A stretch of 10,715 nt of DNA from Pseudomonadota bacterium. GTDB lineage: Bacteria > Pseudomonadota > Alphaproteobacteria > Rhodospirillales > 2-02-FULL-58-16. Below, one piece after another: positions 1-6,670 of this stretch; position 1 is the first letter of the stretch; each line of letters begins with the position of its first letter. Made by a program: the position numbers and the translations under genes. The stretch covers positions 1-10,715 of the forward strand of contig JADFHR010000105.1 of assembly GCA_022567015.1 (NCBI GenBank). Direction: 5' to 3'. The notes under the pieces are model-generated. The model saw only the letters and a list, made by a program, of their open reading frames with translations. It was not told the origin of the DNA and did not search any database.

Positions 1-1856
1 AACCCCAATCCAGGGACAAGTTGGCGGCGCTTCTTTGGGGCGAACGGTTCGACGAACAAGCCCGCCAAAGCCTGCGTCAGGCGATCTCCAAATTAAGAAA
101 AGCCCTAGATGATGACGATTCCAAGGCCCTGGTGACCGATGGCGATGACGTGGTGCTGAATATCGGCGCAGCCGACATCGACGCGGTGAAATTTGAGCGG
201 CTGGCGTCAGAGGGCACGTCGGAAGCGCTTAACAAAGCAGCCGGGCTCTACGTCGGCGGCTTGTTGGAGGGCCTGGAGGTCAAGGAAAAGGGGTTCGAGG
301 ACTGGATCAGATCGGAACGCGCGCGGTTTGCCGATTTGGCCGCCGCCGTGTTGGCGAAACTCAGCCGCCATCAGGCCGACGCGGGGGATACGGACGCCGC
401 CGTAGAGACGGCGAAACGCCTTACCACGATTGATCCGCTAAGCGAAGAAGGGCACCGGACCTTGATGCGGCTTTACGCCGATAACGGCAAGCGGGTCCAG
501 GCGTTGAAACAATTCAAAACTCTGGAAGCGGTATTACGGAGCGACCTCGATGCCGCACCGGAAGCGGAAACTCGAAGCCTTTATGAGCAGATCCAATCGA
601 ATGAAGCTGCTACGCCCGCTCAGGGGAAACCGGGACCGTCGGCGGGGGCGCCGGCGCTTCCCGACATCCCTTCCGTCGCCGTGCTGCCGTTCGAAAACCT
701 TTCCGGCGACCCGGAACAGGAATATTTTTCCGACGGCATAACGGACGACCTGATTACGGCGCTTTCCAACGTGCGGGCATTTTTCGTCATCGACCGTGGT
801 TCGTCCTTTACCTACAAGGGCCGTGCCGTGGACGTGAAGAAAGTCGGCCGTGAACTGGGTGTCCGTTACGTGCTGGAGGGCAGCGTCAGGAAGGCCCGAG
901 ACAGGGTCCGGGTCAGCGCCGAGCTGATTGACGCGACCACCGGAAACCACGTCTGGGCTGATCGCTACGACGGGGGCCTGGATGACATTTTCGACCTGCA
1001 GGACGAAATCGCCGCCAGCGTCGTCGGTGCTATCGAGCCGCAAATTCAACGCGCCGAGGTCGAGCGAATCAGGCATAAGCGCCCGGAGAGCTTCGACGCC
1101 TACGACTTGACCCTTAGTGGTCTGGCGAAAATGGACAAACTAACGCCCAAGGATTCGGCCGACGCGCTGGACCTGTTCATGAAAGCCATCGAACTGGACC
1201 CCAACTACGCCCGCGCCTACGCCTGCGCGTCCTATTGCCACCGCCGTCATGTGCAACTCAAGGGTCTGGTGATTTCCGACGCCGACAAGGCCGAAGCCCT
1301 GCGGCTGGCCCAGGCGGCGTTCAAGGCGGACCGCACGGACCCCTATGTGCTGTGGCAAACGGGCATGGCGATCGGCATTCTCGAAGGCGATTTGGACGAG
1401 GCGGCGGCGTTGATCGACCGTTCGCTCTCCATCAACGCCAACGCCAACCGGGCCTGGCTGGCAAGCGCCACCATTCGCTGCTTCCTGGGCGACCCGGAAA
1501 CCGTCATTGAACACGCCGAACGGGCCATGCGGCTTAGCCCGCTGGACGTCTCCATGTGGGTGGCCCATGGCGTGCTTGCCGTCGCCCACATGCAATTGAA
1601 AAATTATCAGGAAGCGGCGTCATGGGGCAAAAAGGCGATCCGGCTTCACCGCGACAATCTTCCTCCCCACTACGTATTGGTGGCGAGCCTGGCGCAGATG
1701 GGGCGCCAGGAAGAAGCCGAAGCGGCCCTTGGGAAACTCTTGGACCTGGAACCCGGCCTCACCATCGGGGGACTGAAGAAACGTTTCCCAATAGCCGGCT
1801 ACCGTAACCTGGACGGGTTTCTCGAAGGACTGAAGAAAGCCGGCCTCAAGGCCTGA
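1..1856 (+). CDS. SARP/BTAD-type regulator with TolB-like and TPR regions (5' end missing)
   Basis: The frame is open from the window edge. The six codons before the TTG at 21 read PQSRDK and join smoothly to LAALLWGERFDEQARQSLRQ, the end of the winged-helix domain of SARP-like regulators, so that TTG is an internal Leu and the true start lies outside. Numbering from position 21, residues 1-55 are the remainder of the winged helix. Residues 56-195 form the helical bacterial transcriptional activation domain (BTAD). Residues 196-215 are a Pro/Ala/Gly linker. Residues 216-345 are a TolB-like segment with SVAVLPFENLSGDPEQEYFSDG, GVRYVLEGSVRK and GNHVWADRYD. From about 355 to the end are degenerate TPR-like helices (for example ALDLFMKAIELDPNYARAYA). 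Many relatives carry an adenylate/guanylate cyclase domain; none is visible here, and no transmembrane segment is seen. The likely role is DNA-binding regulation with a peptide or protein sensor. The target is unknown. Base composition is visibly less GC-rich than in the other genes. Confidence 0.85.
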   Translation, partial: PQSRDKLAALLWGERFDEQARQSLRQAISKLRKALDDDDSKALVTDGDDVVLNIGAADIDAVKFERLASEGTSEALNKAAGLYVGGLLEGLEVKEKGFEDWIRSERARFADLAAAVLAKLSRHQADAGDTDAAVETAKRLTTIDPLSEEGHRTLMRLYADNGKRVQALKQFKTLEAVLRSDLDAAPEAETRSLYEQIQSNEAATPAQGKPGPSAGAPALPDIPSVAVLPFENLSGDPEQEYFSDGITDDLITALSNVRAFFVIDRGSSFTYKGRAVDVKKVGRELGVRYVLEGSVRKARDRVRVSAELIDATTGNHVWADRYDGGLDDIFDLQDEIAASVVGAIEPQIQRAEVERIRHKRPESFDAYDLTLSGLAKMDKLTPKDSADALDLFMKAIELDPNYARAYACASYCHRRHVQLKGLVISDADKAEALRLAQAAFKADRTDPYVLWQTGMAIGILEGDLDEAAALIDRSLSINANANRAWLASATIRCFLGDPETVIEHAERAMRLSPLDVSMWVAHGVLAVAHMQLKNYQEAASWGKKAIRLHRDNLPPHYVLVASLAQMGRQEEAEAALGKLLDLEPGLTIGGLKKRFPIAGYRNLDGFLEGLKKAGLKA

Positions 1857-1932
1857 CCATCCCCCGTCTTTAGGTCCGCTTTTGGCTATTACCGGACTCA
1901 ATCACCGCACCGGAACGACGACCGCTTTCATC

Positions 1933-1972
1933 CGCAAAGCCGACATTCGAGTCCGCTTTGCGCTTTCAGCGC
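1933..1972 (+). terminator. Possible terminator hairpins after the regulator gene
   Basis: CGCAAAGC (1933-1940) pairs perfectly with GCTTTGCG (1955-1962) over a 14-nt loop. It overlaps a smaller stem, GCGC-TTTCA-GCGC (1960-1972), so the two structures would be alternatives. There is no clean T-run after either stem, so a termination role is uncertain. The position, about 80 bp after the stop codon, is reasonable. Confidence 0.3.
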
Positions 1973-2068
1973 ATCAAATTTCAAACTGAGACACTACCCA
2001 GCGAGCCGCCGGCATTCCGCCGGAGGAGCGCTGCCGCGCCGGCTTTCGCGGGGCCTGAAGGCCCTGAG

Positions 2069-2112
2069 AAAAAGCGGGGGTTCAGGGGAACCGTGGCCCC
2101 GGTGGGGCCGCG
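2069..2112 (-). terminator. Probable rho-independent terminator of dadA
   Basis: Reading the minus strand after the dadA stop, a strong GC stem comes first (plus-strand 2092-2100 with 2104-2112, one wobble, loop GGT). A second stem follows, GGTTC-CCCT-GAACC (plus 2079-2092), then CCCGC and a run of five T (plus 2069-2073). A stem with a T-run after it fits an intrinsic terminator. The stem-to-T spacing is slightly long. Confidence 0.45.
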
Positions 2113-2155
2113 TAAGTCCCCTGAGCGGGTGCAACCCCACCCGGCGCAGCCGGTT

Positions 2156-3409
2156 TCACTGGAAACGCTCGACACCCAGACCATCGAGATCGATTTCCGG
2201 CGTCCTGCCGCTCACCAGGTCGGCCACGATCCGGCCCGAGCCGCAGGCCATGGTCCAGCCCAGGGTCCCGTGGCCGGTGTCGAGGATGAGGTTGGCATAC
2301 CGGGTGCGGCCGATCACCGGCACGGTGTCCGGCGTCATCGGACGCAGGCCGGCCCAGAACTCGGCCTTGGCGGCGTCGCCGCAGTCGGGGAAGAGCTCGA
2401 GCGCCGAGTCGAGGATGGACCGGACGCGCGACTCGGTGACGGCGGTGTCGTAGCCGGTGAACTCCGCCGTTCCCGCCACCCGCAGGCGCTGGCCCAGGCG
2501 GCTGTAGACCAGTTTCCGCTCGTCGTCGAGGAGACCGACCTCGGGCGCGCCCTCGGGGTGGTCGATGGGGATGGTCACCGAATAGCCCTTGGCCGGATAG
2601 ATGGGAAGGGTGATGCCCAGCGGCCGGGCCAGGAAGGGGCTGTAGATGCCCAGGGCGAGCACGGTGGCATCCGCGGTGAGGGTGCCGCCATCGGTGTCGG
2701 CCCCGGTTACCCGGTCGCCGTCGGCGCGCAGGCGCTCCACGGTGGTGCCGTAGCGGAACTCGACGCCCTGCCCGACGCAGATTTCGGCGAGCCGGACGGT
2801 GAACGTGTAGGCGTCGCCGCTTTCGTCGTCGGGACAGTAGAGGCCGCCGACGAGGCTATCCCTGGCCCCGGCCAGGGCCGGCTCCACGCCGACGCAGCCC
2901 GCCGCGTCGAGGGCCCGGCGCACGCACCCGAGCGGCCGCACCAATTCCGCCTGCGCCAGGGCGTGCTCGTATTCCCTTGGGTCCCGGTAGATGTGCAGGA
3001 TGCCCCGGGTGCGCTGGTCGTACTGGATGCCGGTCTCCGCCCGGAGCTCGCCCAGGGCGGCGCGGCTGTAGAGCGCGATGCGGGTCAGGCGTTCGGTGTT
3101 GATGCGCGCCCGGCGGGCCGTGCAGTTGCGGAGGAAACGCAGGACCCACCACCACAACCGGGGATCGGCGCGCAGGCGGAAAAGGATCGGCGCGTCGGCG
3201 CGTCCCAGCCATTTGAGGACCTTGGCCGGGGTCCCCGGGTTGGCCCACGGTTCGCTGTGGTTGGCGGCGATCTGGCCGCCGTTGGCGAAGCTGGTTTCCA
3301 GGCCGGGACCGGCCCGGCGCTCGACCACCGTCACCTGGTGCCCGGCGCGGGCCAGGTAATAGGCGGCGGCGACGCCGACGACCCCGGCGCCCAGCACCAG
3401 GGTCCTCAC
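2156..3409 (-). CDS. dadA: D-amino acid dehydrogenase (FAD-dependent)
   Basis: This 417-residue protein matches the DadA family, which oxidatively deaminates D-amino acids (classically D-alanine to pyruvate and ammonia) and passes electrons to the membrane quinone pool. The N-terminus carries the FAD-binding dinucleotide fold: LGAGVVG at residues 6-12 and an acidic residue ending strand 2 (VVER, 28-31). SFANGGQI (40-47), CPDDESGDAYTFTVRLAE (192-209) and the C-terminal GLRPMTPDTVPVIG (354-367) and GHGTLGWTMACGSG (379-392) are family hallmarks. Length is as expected for the family (about 415-435). The start is GTG at 3409, with GGGAGGAG as ribosome binding site (plus 3416-3423) at good spacing. 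The gene is divergent from the cytochrome genes and shares their 258-bp upstream region. It is a quinone reductase but otherwise appears functionally separate. Other FAD amino-acid oxidases are possible but less likely. Confidence 0.9.
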   Translation of the reverse strand: MRTLVLGAGVVGVAAAYYLARAGHQVTVVERRAGPGLETSFANGGQIAANHSEPWANPGTPAKVLKWLGRADAPILFRLRADPRLWWWVLRFLRNCTARRARINTERLTRIALYSRAALGELRAETGIQYDQRTRGILHIYRDPREYEHALAQAELVRPLGCVRRALDAAGCVGVEPALAGARDSLVGGLYCPDDESGDAYTFTVRLAEICVGQGVEFRYGTTVERLRADGDRVTGADTDGGTLTADATVLALGIYSPFLARPLGITLPIYPAKGYSVTIPIDHPEGAPEVGLLDDERKLVYSRLGQRLRVAGTAEFTGYDTAVTESRVRSILDSALELFPDCGDAAKAEFWAGLRPMTPDTVPVIGRTRYANLILDTGHGTLGWTMACGSGRIVADLVSGRTPEIDLDGLGVERFQ

Positions 3410-3457
3410 GGCGCGCTCCTCCCGCCCGGCATATTCGCGGCGATCATGGCGAGGGGA

Positions 3458-3463
3458 TTTATA
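3458..3463 (-). promoter_or_regulatory. Candidate -10 element for dadA
   Basis: On the minus strand this reads TATAAA (5 of 6 matches to TATAAT), about 50 nt upstream of the dadA GTG. No good -35 hexamer is seen at 17 bp. The spacer includes a CCCCGGGG palindrome (3466-3473 region). This suggests an activator-dependent or weak promoter. Confidence 0.35.
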
Positions 3464-3523
3464 GACCCCGGGGACTCTTTCGCCCAGTGTGCCCTACCCC
3501 GTGGCCGCTTCGATATCGGTGCC

Positions 3524-3537
3524 GACAATTGATTGTC
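3524..3537. promoter_or_regulatory. Inverted repeat GACAAT-TG-ATTGTC in the divergent promoter region
   Basis: Perfect 6-bp arms flank a 2-bp centre, ending 2 bp before the FNR-type box. It lies upstream of both dadA and the diheme cytochrome gene, so a bound protein could affect either. The factor is not recognised. Confidence 0.4.
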
Positions 3538-3539
3538 CT

Positions 3540-3581
3540 TTGACCGGGGTCAATGACGTCACGCCTTGAATCGGGTACATT
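3540..3581 (+). promoter_or_regulatory. FNR/Dnr-type box plus -10 element of the cytochrome operon
   Basis: TTGAC-CGGG-GTCAA (3540-3553) is a perfect inverted repeat of the FNR/FixK/Dnr class (consensus TTGAT-N4-ATCAA). A -10-like TACATT (4 of 6) lies at 3576-3581. If transcription starts near 3588, the box is centred at about -41.5, the classic class II activation position. That start would leave a leader of about 80 nt before the ATG at 3668. Confidence 0.7.
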
Positions 3582-3667
3582 TCTCTACCATTGTTTGCGT
3601 GGGATCGTTGCGCGGCAACTTCCTGCATTCAGGTTCGCTGCACCGGACCACTTACGGGAGATATGCG

Positions 3668-4411
3668 ATGAAACGCGATACGCGGTTATGGATATCCGTT
3701 CTCGGTGCGCTGTCGATGGCATTTGCCGGCGCCACCGCCGGTTTCGTTGCCACCCCGTTTCCAGCGGCCGCGGCGGAAGTCCAGTCGTCCATCGTCCGCG
3801 GCGGCCAGCTGTATGACAAGTGGTACAAGGTGATCAAGGCCGAGGCGCCGAAGAAGGCGCACCCGGCCTATCCGGCCGACAGGAAATACGCCAAGAAGCC
3901 CAAGTCCAACTGGCGGTGCAAGGAATGCCACGGCTGGGACGCCATGGGCAAGGACGGCGCCTACGCCACGGGCAAGCACTCGACCGGCATCAAGGGCATC
4001 AACGGCATGGCCGGCGCCGATCCGGCGAAGATCGTCGCCGTGCTGAAGGACAAGACCCACGGCTACGCCGGCAAGATGGATGAGGCCGACTTCCAGGACC
4101 TGGCCCTGTTCGTCAGCAAGGGGCAGGTCGATATGGGTGCCTACATCGACCGCGCGACGAACAAGCCGAAGGGAGACAAGGCCAAGGGGGAGGTGTACTT
4201 CAACACCATCTGCGCCCAGTGCCACGGCAAGGACGGCCTGCTGCCCAAGGACATGAAGCCCATGGGCAAGCAGATGGGCAACCCGTGGGAAGTCATGCAC
4301 AAGATCCTCAACGGCCAGCCCGGCGAACAGATGCCGGCGCTGCGCGCCCTGGACCGGCAGATCGTCGTCGACATCATGTCCCACCTCACGACCCTGCCCA
4401 AAAAAAGGTGA
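3668..4411 (+). CDS. Periplasmic diheme c-type cytochrome
   Basis: The ATG at 3668 is chosen because GGGAGA (3656-3661) lies 6 nt before it and a Sec signal peptide begins there. The in-frame upstream start at 3566 would precede the predicted transcription start. The product is 247 residues. Residues 1-36 form the signal peptide, ending PAAAA before EVQ. Two heme-c sites follow: CKECH (84-88) and CAQCH (182-186). The first sits in a characteristic segment with RGGQLYDKWYKV (44-55) and HGWDAMGKDGAYATGKH (88-104). The second domain resembles a small class I cytochrome c with a candidate distal Met in GEQMPAL (219-225). The mature protein is very lysine-rich, which suggests electrostatic docking. 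The gene comes 141 bp before the NapC/NirT gene and is probably co-transcribed with it. It likely carries electrons between the tetraheme quinol oxidase and a periplasmic partner. The specific partner is inference. The last codons contain a run of seven A (4400-4406). Confidence 0.85.
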   Translation: MKRDTRLWISVLGALSMAFAGATAGFVATPFPAAAAEVQSSIVRGGQLYDKWYKVIKAEAPKKAHPAYPADRKYAKKPKSNWRCKECHGWDAMGKDGAYATGKHSTGIKGINGMAGADPAKIVAVLKDKTHGYAGKMDEADFQDLALFVSKGQVDMGAYIDRATNKPKGDKAKGEVYFNTICAQCHGKDGLLPKDMKPMGKQMGNPWEVMHKILNGQPGEQMPALRALDRQIVVDIMSHLTTLPKKR

Positions 4412-4420
4412 CCGCTTAAG

Positions 4421-4456
4421 CCGGCTCCCATCCGGGTCTTGCCCGACGGGAGCCGG
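4421..4456 (+). terminator. Strong hairpin between the two cytochrome genes
   Basis: CCGGCTCCC (4421-4429) pairs perfectly with GGGAGCCGG (4448-4456). The interior can extend the stem (TC with GA, GGG with CCC). Only a weak T-rich stretch (TGTGTTT) follows. Ten bases after the stop codon, this could be a terminator with read-through or an mRNA 3'-end stabiliser. Either would give more of the soluble diheme than of the membrane protein. No separate promoter box is seen before the next gene. Confidence 0.5.
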
Positions 4457-4552
4457 TGTGTTTCCGTTCCCCGGTCAGGCCACGCGGCAGACCCGGCCGC
4501 GCACCGGCGGGACGGCTGGTACGCGTACGCAAGTGGCGGGGGACGTTAGGTG

Positions 4553-5134
4553 ATGGTTCGCTTTATCATTTGCGTGTGGAAGTGGTTTTGGAGCCCCACC
4601 AGCAAATACAGCTGGGGCGCCATCCTTGTCGCCGGCGGCATCGGCGGGGTCGTTTTCTGGGGCGGCTTCAACACCTTCATGGAATACACCAACACGCTCC
4701 AGTTCTGCGTCTCCTGTCACGAGATGGACCAGTTGGTCTTCCAGGAATACAAGAAAACCATCCATTACACGAACCGCACCGGGGTCCGGGTCATCTGCTC
4801 CGACTGCCACGTGCCCAAGGAATGGACGCCCAAGCTGATCCGCAAGATCCAGGCCACCAACGAGCTGTTCCACAAGATCCTCGGCTCCATCGATACGCCG
4901 GAGAAATTCGAGGCCAAACGGCTTGAAATGGCCGAGCACGTGTGGGCGTCCATGGAGGCCAGCGACTCCCGCGAATGCCGCAACTGCCACTCTTTCGAGG
5001 CCATGGACTTCGAAAAGCAGCGGCGCCGGGTACGCAAGATACACCCCGAGGCGATGCGGGAAGGCAAGACCTGCATCGACTGCCACAAGGGTATCGCCCA
5101 CAAGCTTCCCGAGGATTACGACCCCGAAGACTGA
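4553..5134 (+). CDS. NapC/NirT-family membrane-anchored tetraheme cytochrome c
   Basis: This is a 193-residue quinol dehydrogenase of the NapC/NirT/CymA family. Such proteins oxidise membrane quinol and hand electrons to periplasmic reductases or cytochromes. A short cytoplasmic start (VWKWFWSPTSKYS, residues 8-20) precedes one transmembrane anchor (about 21-39) and a periplasmic domain. That domain has four CxxCH sites: CVSCH (52-56), CSDCH (82-86), CRNCH (142-146) and CIDCH (174-178). FCVSCHEM at the first heme, and a length near 190-200, are typical of the family. GTG at 4550 is an equally possible start; GGGGGA (4538-4543) serves either. It most resembles NapC/NirT rather than longer pentaheme TorC forms. 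The neighbouring diheme cytochrome is the natural acceptor. No nap, nir, tor or dor catalytic gene is present, so a specific symbol is withheld. Confidence 0.9.
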   Translation: MVRFIICVWKWFWSPTSKYSWGAILVAGGIGGVVFWGGFNTFMEYTNTLQFCVSCHEMDQLVFQEYKKTIHYTNRTGVRVICSDCHVPKEWTPKLIRKIQATNELFHKILGSIDTPEKFEAKRLEMAEHVWASMEASDSRECRNCHSFEAMDFEKQRRRVRKIHPEAMREGKTCIDCHKGIAHKLPEDYDPED

Positions 5135-5152
5135 GGGTCACGGCTGCCGGGG

Positions 5153-5174
5153 CCGTATCCCGGAAACGGGACGG
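5153..5174 (+). terminator. Weak hairpin after the tetraheme cytochrome gene
   Basis: CCGT(AT)CCCG-GAAA-CGGG-ACGG forms a short stem with an AT bulge and a GNRA-type tetraloop. It starts 18 bp after the stop codon. There is no T-run. It may end or stabilise the cytochrome transcript. Confidence 0.3.
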
Positions 5175-5225
5175 TCGAGGGCGCGCGCGGATAACGCGAT
5201 ACTTACAGGTACGTCGGCCTGTCAG

Positions 5226-5266
5226 TTGACGCCTGTCAAGGTCCATGCCTTCATGAAATGCATAGT
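5226..5266 (+). promoter_or_regulatory. FNR/Dnr-type box plus -10 element of the beta-barrel gene
   Basis: TTGAC-GCCT-GTCAA (5226-5239) is a perfect inverted repeat of the same class as the box at 3540. CATAGT (4 of 6 to TATAAT) at 5261-5266 would place the start near 5273 and the box at about -40.5. The gene therefore has its own anaerobic-type promoter rather than depending on the upstream operon. Confidence 0.65.
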
Positions 5267-5335
5267 GTGCCGATGGTATTACGTGCCGCCGATTGGACGA
5301 CGGCAGCACCATGAGGTGACGGGAGAGGTCGTCGA

Positions 5336-6427
5336 ATGTCGAAAACACCCGGCCTTGGACCGGCGTTCGGGGTGGCTTTGGCGTTGGCGATTTCGGGGCC
5401 GGCCGGGGCCGGCGAAAAAGATACCTTCCCGAACATCTCCGGCGAAATCGTCATCGAGATACAGAACGACCTGGCCTATGACTCCGATGACCCGACGGCC
5501 GAGTTCAACACGCTGTTCACCGCCACCGAGCCATCGGCCACCATCCGGTTCTCCGAGGAAATCTCGGTGTTCACGGGCCTCGTCCTGGAGCCGGTCAAGG
5601 CGCCCGCCGTGGCCGGCGACGACCAGGTCTTCGACAACCAGGGCCTGTTCGTCGAAGTCTTGACCCTCAACTACGACACCGAACGCTTTTCCCTTTTCGG
5701 CGGCAAGTTCGCCCCCAACTTCGGCATCGCCTGGGGCGCGGCGCCGGGCATCTACGGGCGTGATTTGCCCGAGGGATACGAGCTGGCGGAGCGCATAGGC
5801 TTTGGCGGAAGCGTGAGTTTCGGGGACGAGACCCTGGGTCGGCACACCCTGTCGGCGAGCACCTTTTTCCTCGACACCTCGGGGCTGGCCGAGTCCGTCA
5901 TCACCCGGCGCGACAAGCCCCGCCAGGCCGATGGCGGACCCGGCAACACGGGCGACCTTTCGTCGTTCGCCGTGGGTCTGGACGGCGGCGGGTTCAAGGC
6001 GCTGCCCGGTTTCCGCTATCACTTGGCCTATGTGCACCAGGGAAACGGCCTGGATACGGAGGAGGACGAGAAAGGCTTCGCCGTCGGCGCCGAATACGAA
6101 ATCGGGATCACCGACCATATCGGTGCGAGGCCGCTTATCGAGTACGTGAGCTTGACCGACGCCGACGGCGTCGACGGCCAGGACCGCTTCTACCTGACCG
6201 GTGCGCTGGCCCTCACCTACAAGAACTGGAACCTGACTCTGGCCGGAACCCGCAAGGAGACCGAAGCCGCGGACGGTACCGGGACCAACGAGGAACAGTT
6301 CCAGGTTTCCGCCGGGTACGCCTTCGATAACGGCATCGGTCTCGATCTCGGCTGGATGACGAACCGGAACGCCGGCGTCGGTACCAACACGTTCGGCACG
6401 TGGATCACCTATGTTTACGAGTTCTAA
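5336..6427 (+). CDS. Outer-membrane beta-barrel protein (porin-like)
   Basis: The product has 363 residues. A signal peptide covers residues 1-25 (hydrophobic GVALALAIS, then an AGA cleavage site). The rest is built of alternating polar/hydrophobic strands with Asp/Gly-rich turns, and it ends in WITYVYEF. The terminal Phe is the usual outer-membrane insertion signal. GGGAGAGG (5321-5328) sits 7 nt before the ATG. The barrel is acidic and has no CxxCH. At this length it would form a medium barrel, roughly 14-18 strands (estimated from length, not modelled). It cannot be tied to a named porin family by eye. Placement between cytochrome genes, with an FNR-type box, suggests that it lets a substrate or product of the respiratory system cross the outer membrane. 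An electron-conduit role is less likely because MtrB/PioB barrels are much larger and pair with decaheme cytochromes. Confidence 0.7.
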   Translation: MSKTPGLGPAFGVALALAISGPAGAGEKDTFPNISGEIVIEIQNDLAYDSDDPTAEFNTLFTATEPSATIRFSEEISVFTGLVLEPVKAPAVAGDDQVFDNQGLFVEVLTLNYDTERFSLFGGKFAPNFGIAWGAAPGIYGRDLPEGYELAERIGFGGSVSFGDETLGRHTLSASTFFLDTSGLAESVITRRDKPRQADGGPGNTGDLSSFAVGLDGGGFKALPGFRYHLAYVHQGNGLDTEEDEKGFAVGAEYEIGITDHIGARPLIEYVSLTDADGVDGQDRFYLTGALALTYKNWNLTLAGTRKETEAADGTGTNEEQFQVSAGYAFDNGIGLDLGWMTNRNAGVGTNTFGTWITYVYEF

Positions 6428-6468
6428 CGGGTTCCAGCGCCGCCCGTCGCCGATGCATTCCCCGAGAT

Positions 6469-6482
6469 TTGATCGCCGTCAA
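6469..6482 (+). promoter_or_regulatory. FNR/Dnr-type box upstream of the EB_dh-type cytochrome gene
   Basis: TTGAT-CGCC-GTCAA differs from the perfect palindrome at one position and has one consensus FNR half-site. For class II spacing the -10 would fall at 6505-6510 (TAGGTA, poor). TATGCC at 6509-6514 is an alternative. The coding start is at 6671, giving a leader of about 150 nt. Confidence 0.6.
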
Positions 6483-6487
6483 GGCAC

Positions 6488-6499
6488 CTTGCGCGCAAG
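6488..6499. promoter_or_regulatory. Perfect 12-bp palindrome CTTGCGCGCAAG
   Basis: It lies 5 bp after the FNR-type box, within the predicted -35/-10 interval of the EB_dh-type gene. Its halves, TTGCG and CGCAA, resemble NnrR-type half-sites but without the usual 4-bp gap. A repressor operator is plausible. No factor is identified. Confidence 0.35.
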
Positions 6500-6670
6500 C
6501 GTAGTAGGTATGCCCCAAACGCGTGTGTCCCGTCGCCCATACCCGGTGAAGGGACAGTGTCCGGCGACGAAACCATCGGCGGAAAAACGGCGGCGACGGC
6601 GAAATATCTTGGACAGGACGGAGGCGAACGACTGGGAACGGCGTGGTGGAGCCGACAGGAGGAAATTGAA

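Larger units (their letters stand above)
1857..2155. other. Intergenic region between convergent genes
   Basis: This 299-bp stretch lies between the 3' ends of the regulator gene and dadA. I see no convincing coding sequence in it. It contains several inverted repeats: 1933-1940 with 1955-1962, 2051-2064, 2079-2092 and 2092-2112. It also has two copies of GTCCGCTTT (1874-1882 and 1951-1959). The left half is AT-richer, like the regulator gene. The right half, from about 2005, is very GC-rich, like dadA. Confidence 0.6.

Noticed and set aside
21..23. TTG as the start of the first gene
   Set aside because: The frame is open to the window edge and the preceding codons (PQSRDK) continue the winged-helix domain, so the gene starts outside.
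1958..3532. Plus-strand open frame of 524 codons opposite dadA
   Set aside because: It is antisense to a clearly recognisable DadA. Its translation is low-complexity (Gly/Ala/Pro/Arg/Asp-rich), as expected from the GC-rich opposite strand, with no domain.
3566..3667. Longer N-terminus for the diheme cytochrome (34 extra residues)
   Set aside because: It would start upstream of the predicted transcription start and put non-signal sequence before the signal peptide. The ATG at 3668 has a proper ribosome site.
5279..6118. Minus-strand open frame of 279 codons opposite the beta-barrel gene
   Set aside because: The plus strand has a signal peptide, a ribosome site, a beta-barrel pattern and a terminal Phe. 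The minus frame has none of these.
3668..6427. Extracellular electron-transfer conduit (NapC/CymA-type plus barrel plus cytochrome)
   Set aside because: The barrel is too short for MtrB/PioB and there is no decaheme or outer-surface cytochrome. A solute porin is the simpler reading.
6557..6670. Longer N-terminus for the EB_dh-type protein (38 extra residues)
   Set aside because: The added sequence would bury the signal peptide. AGGAGGA at 6657-6663 clearly serves the ATG at 6671.
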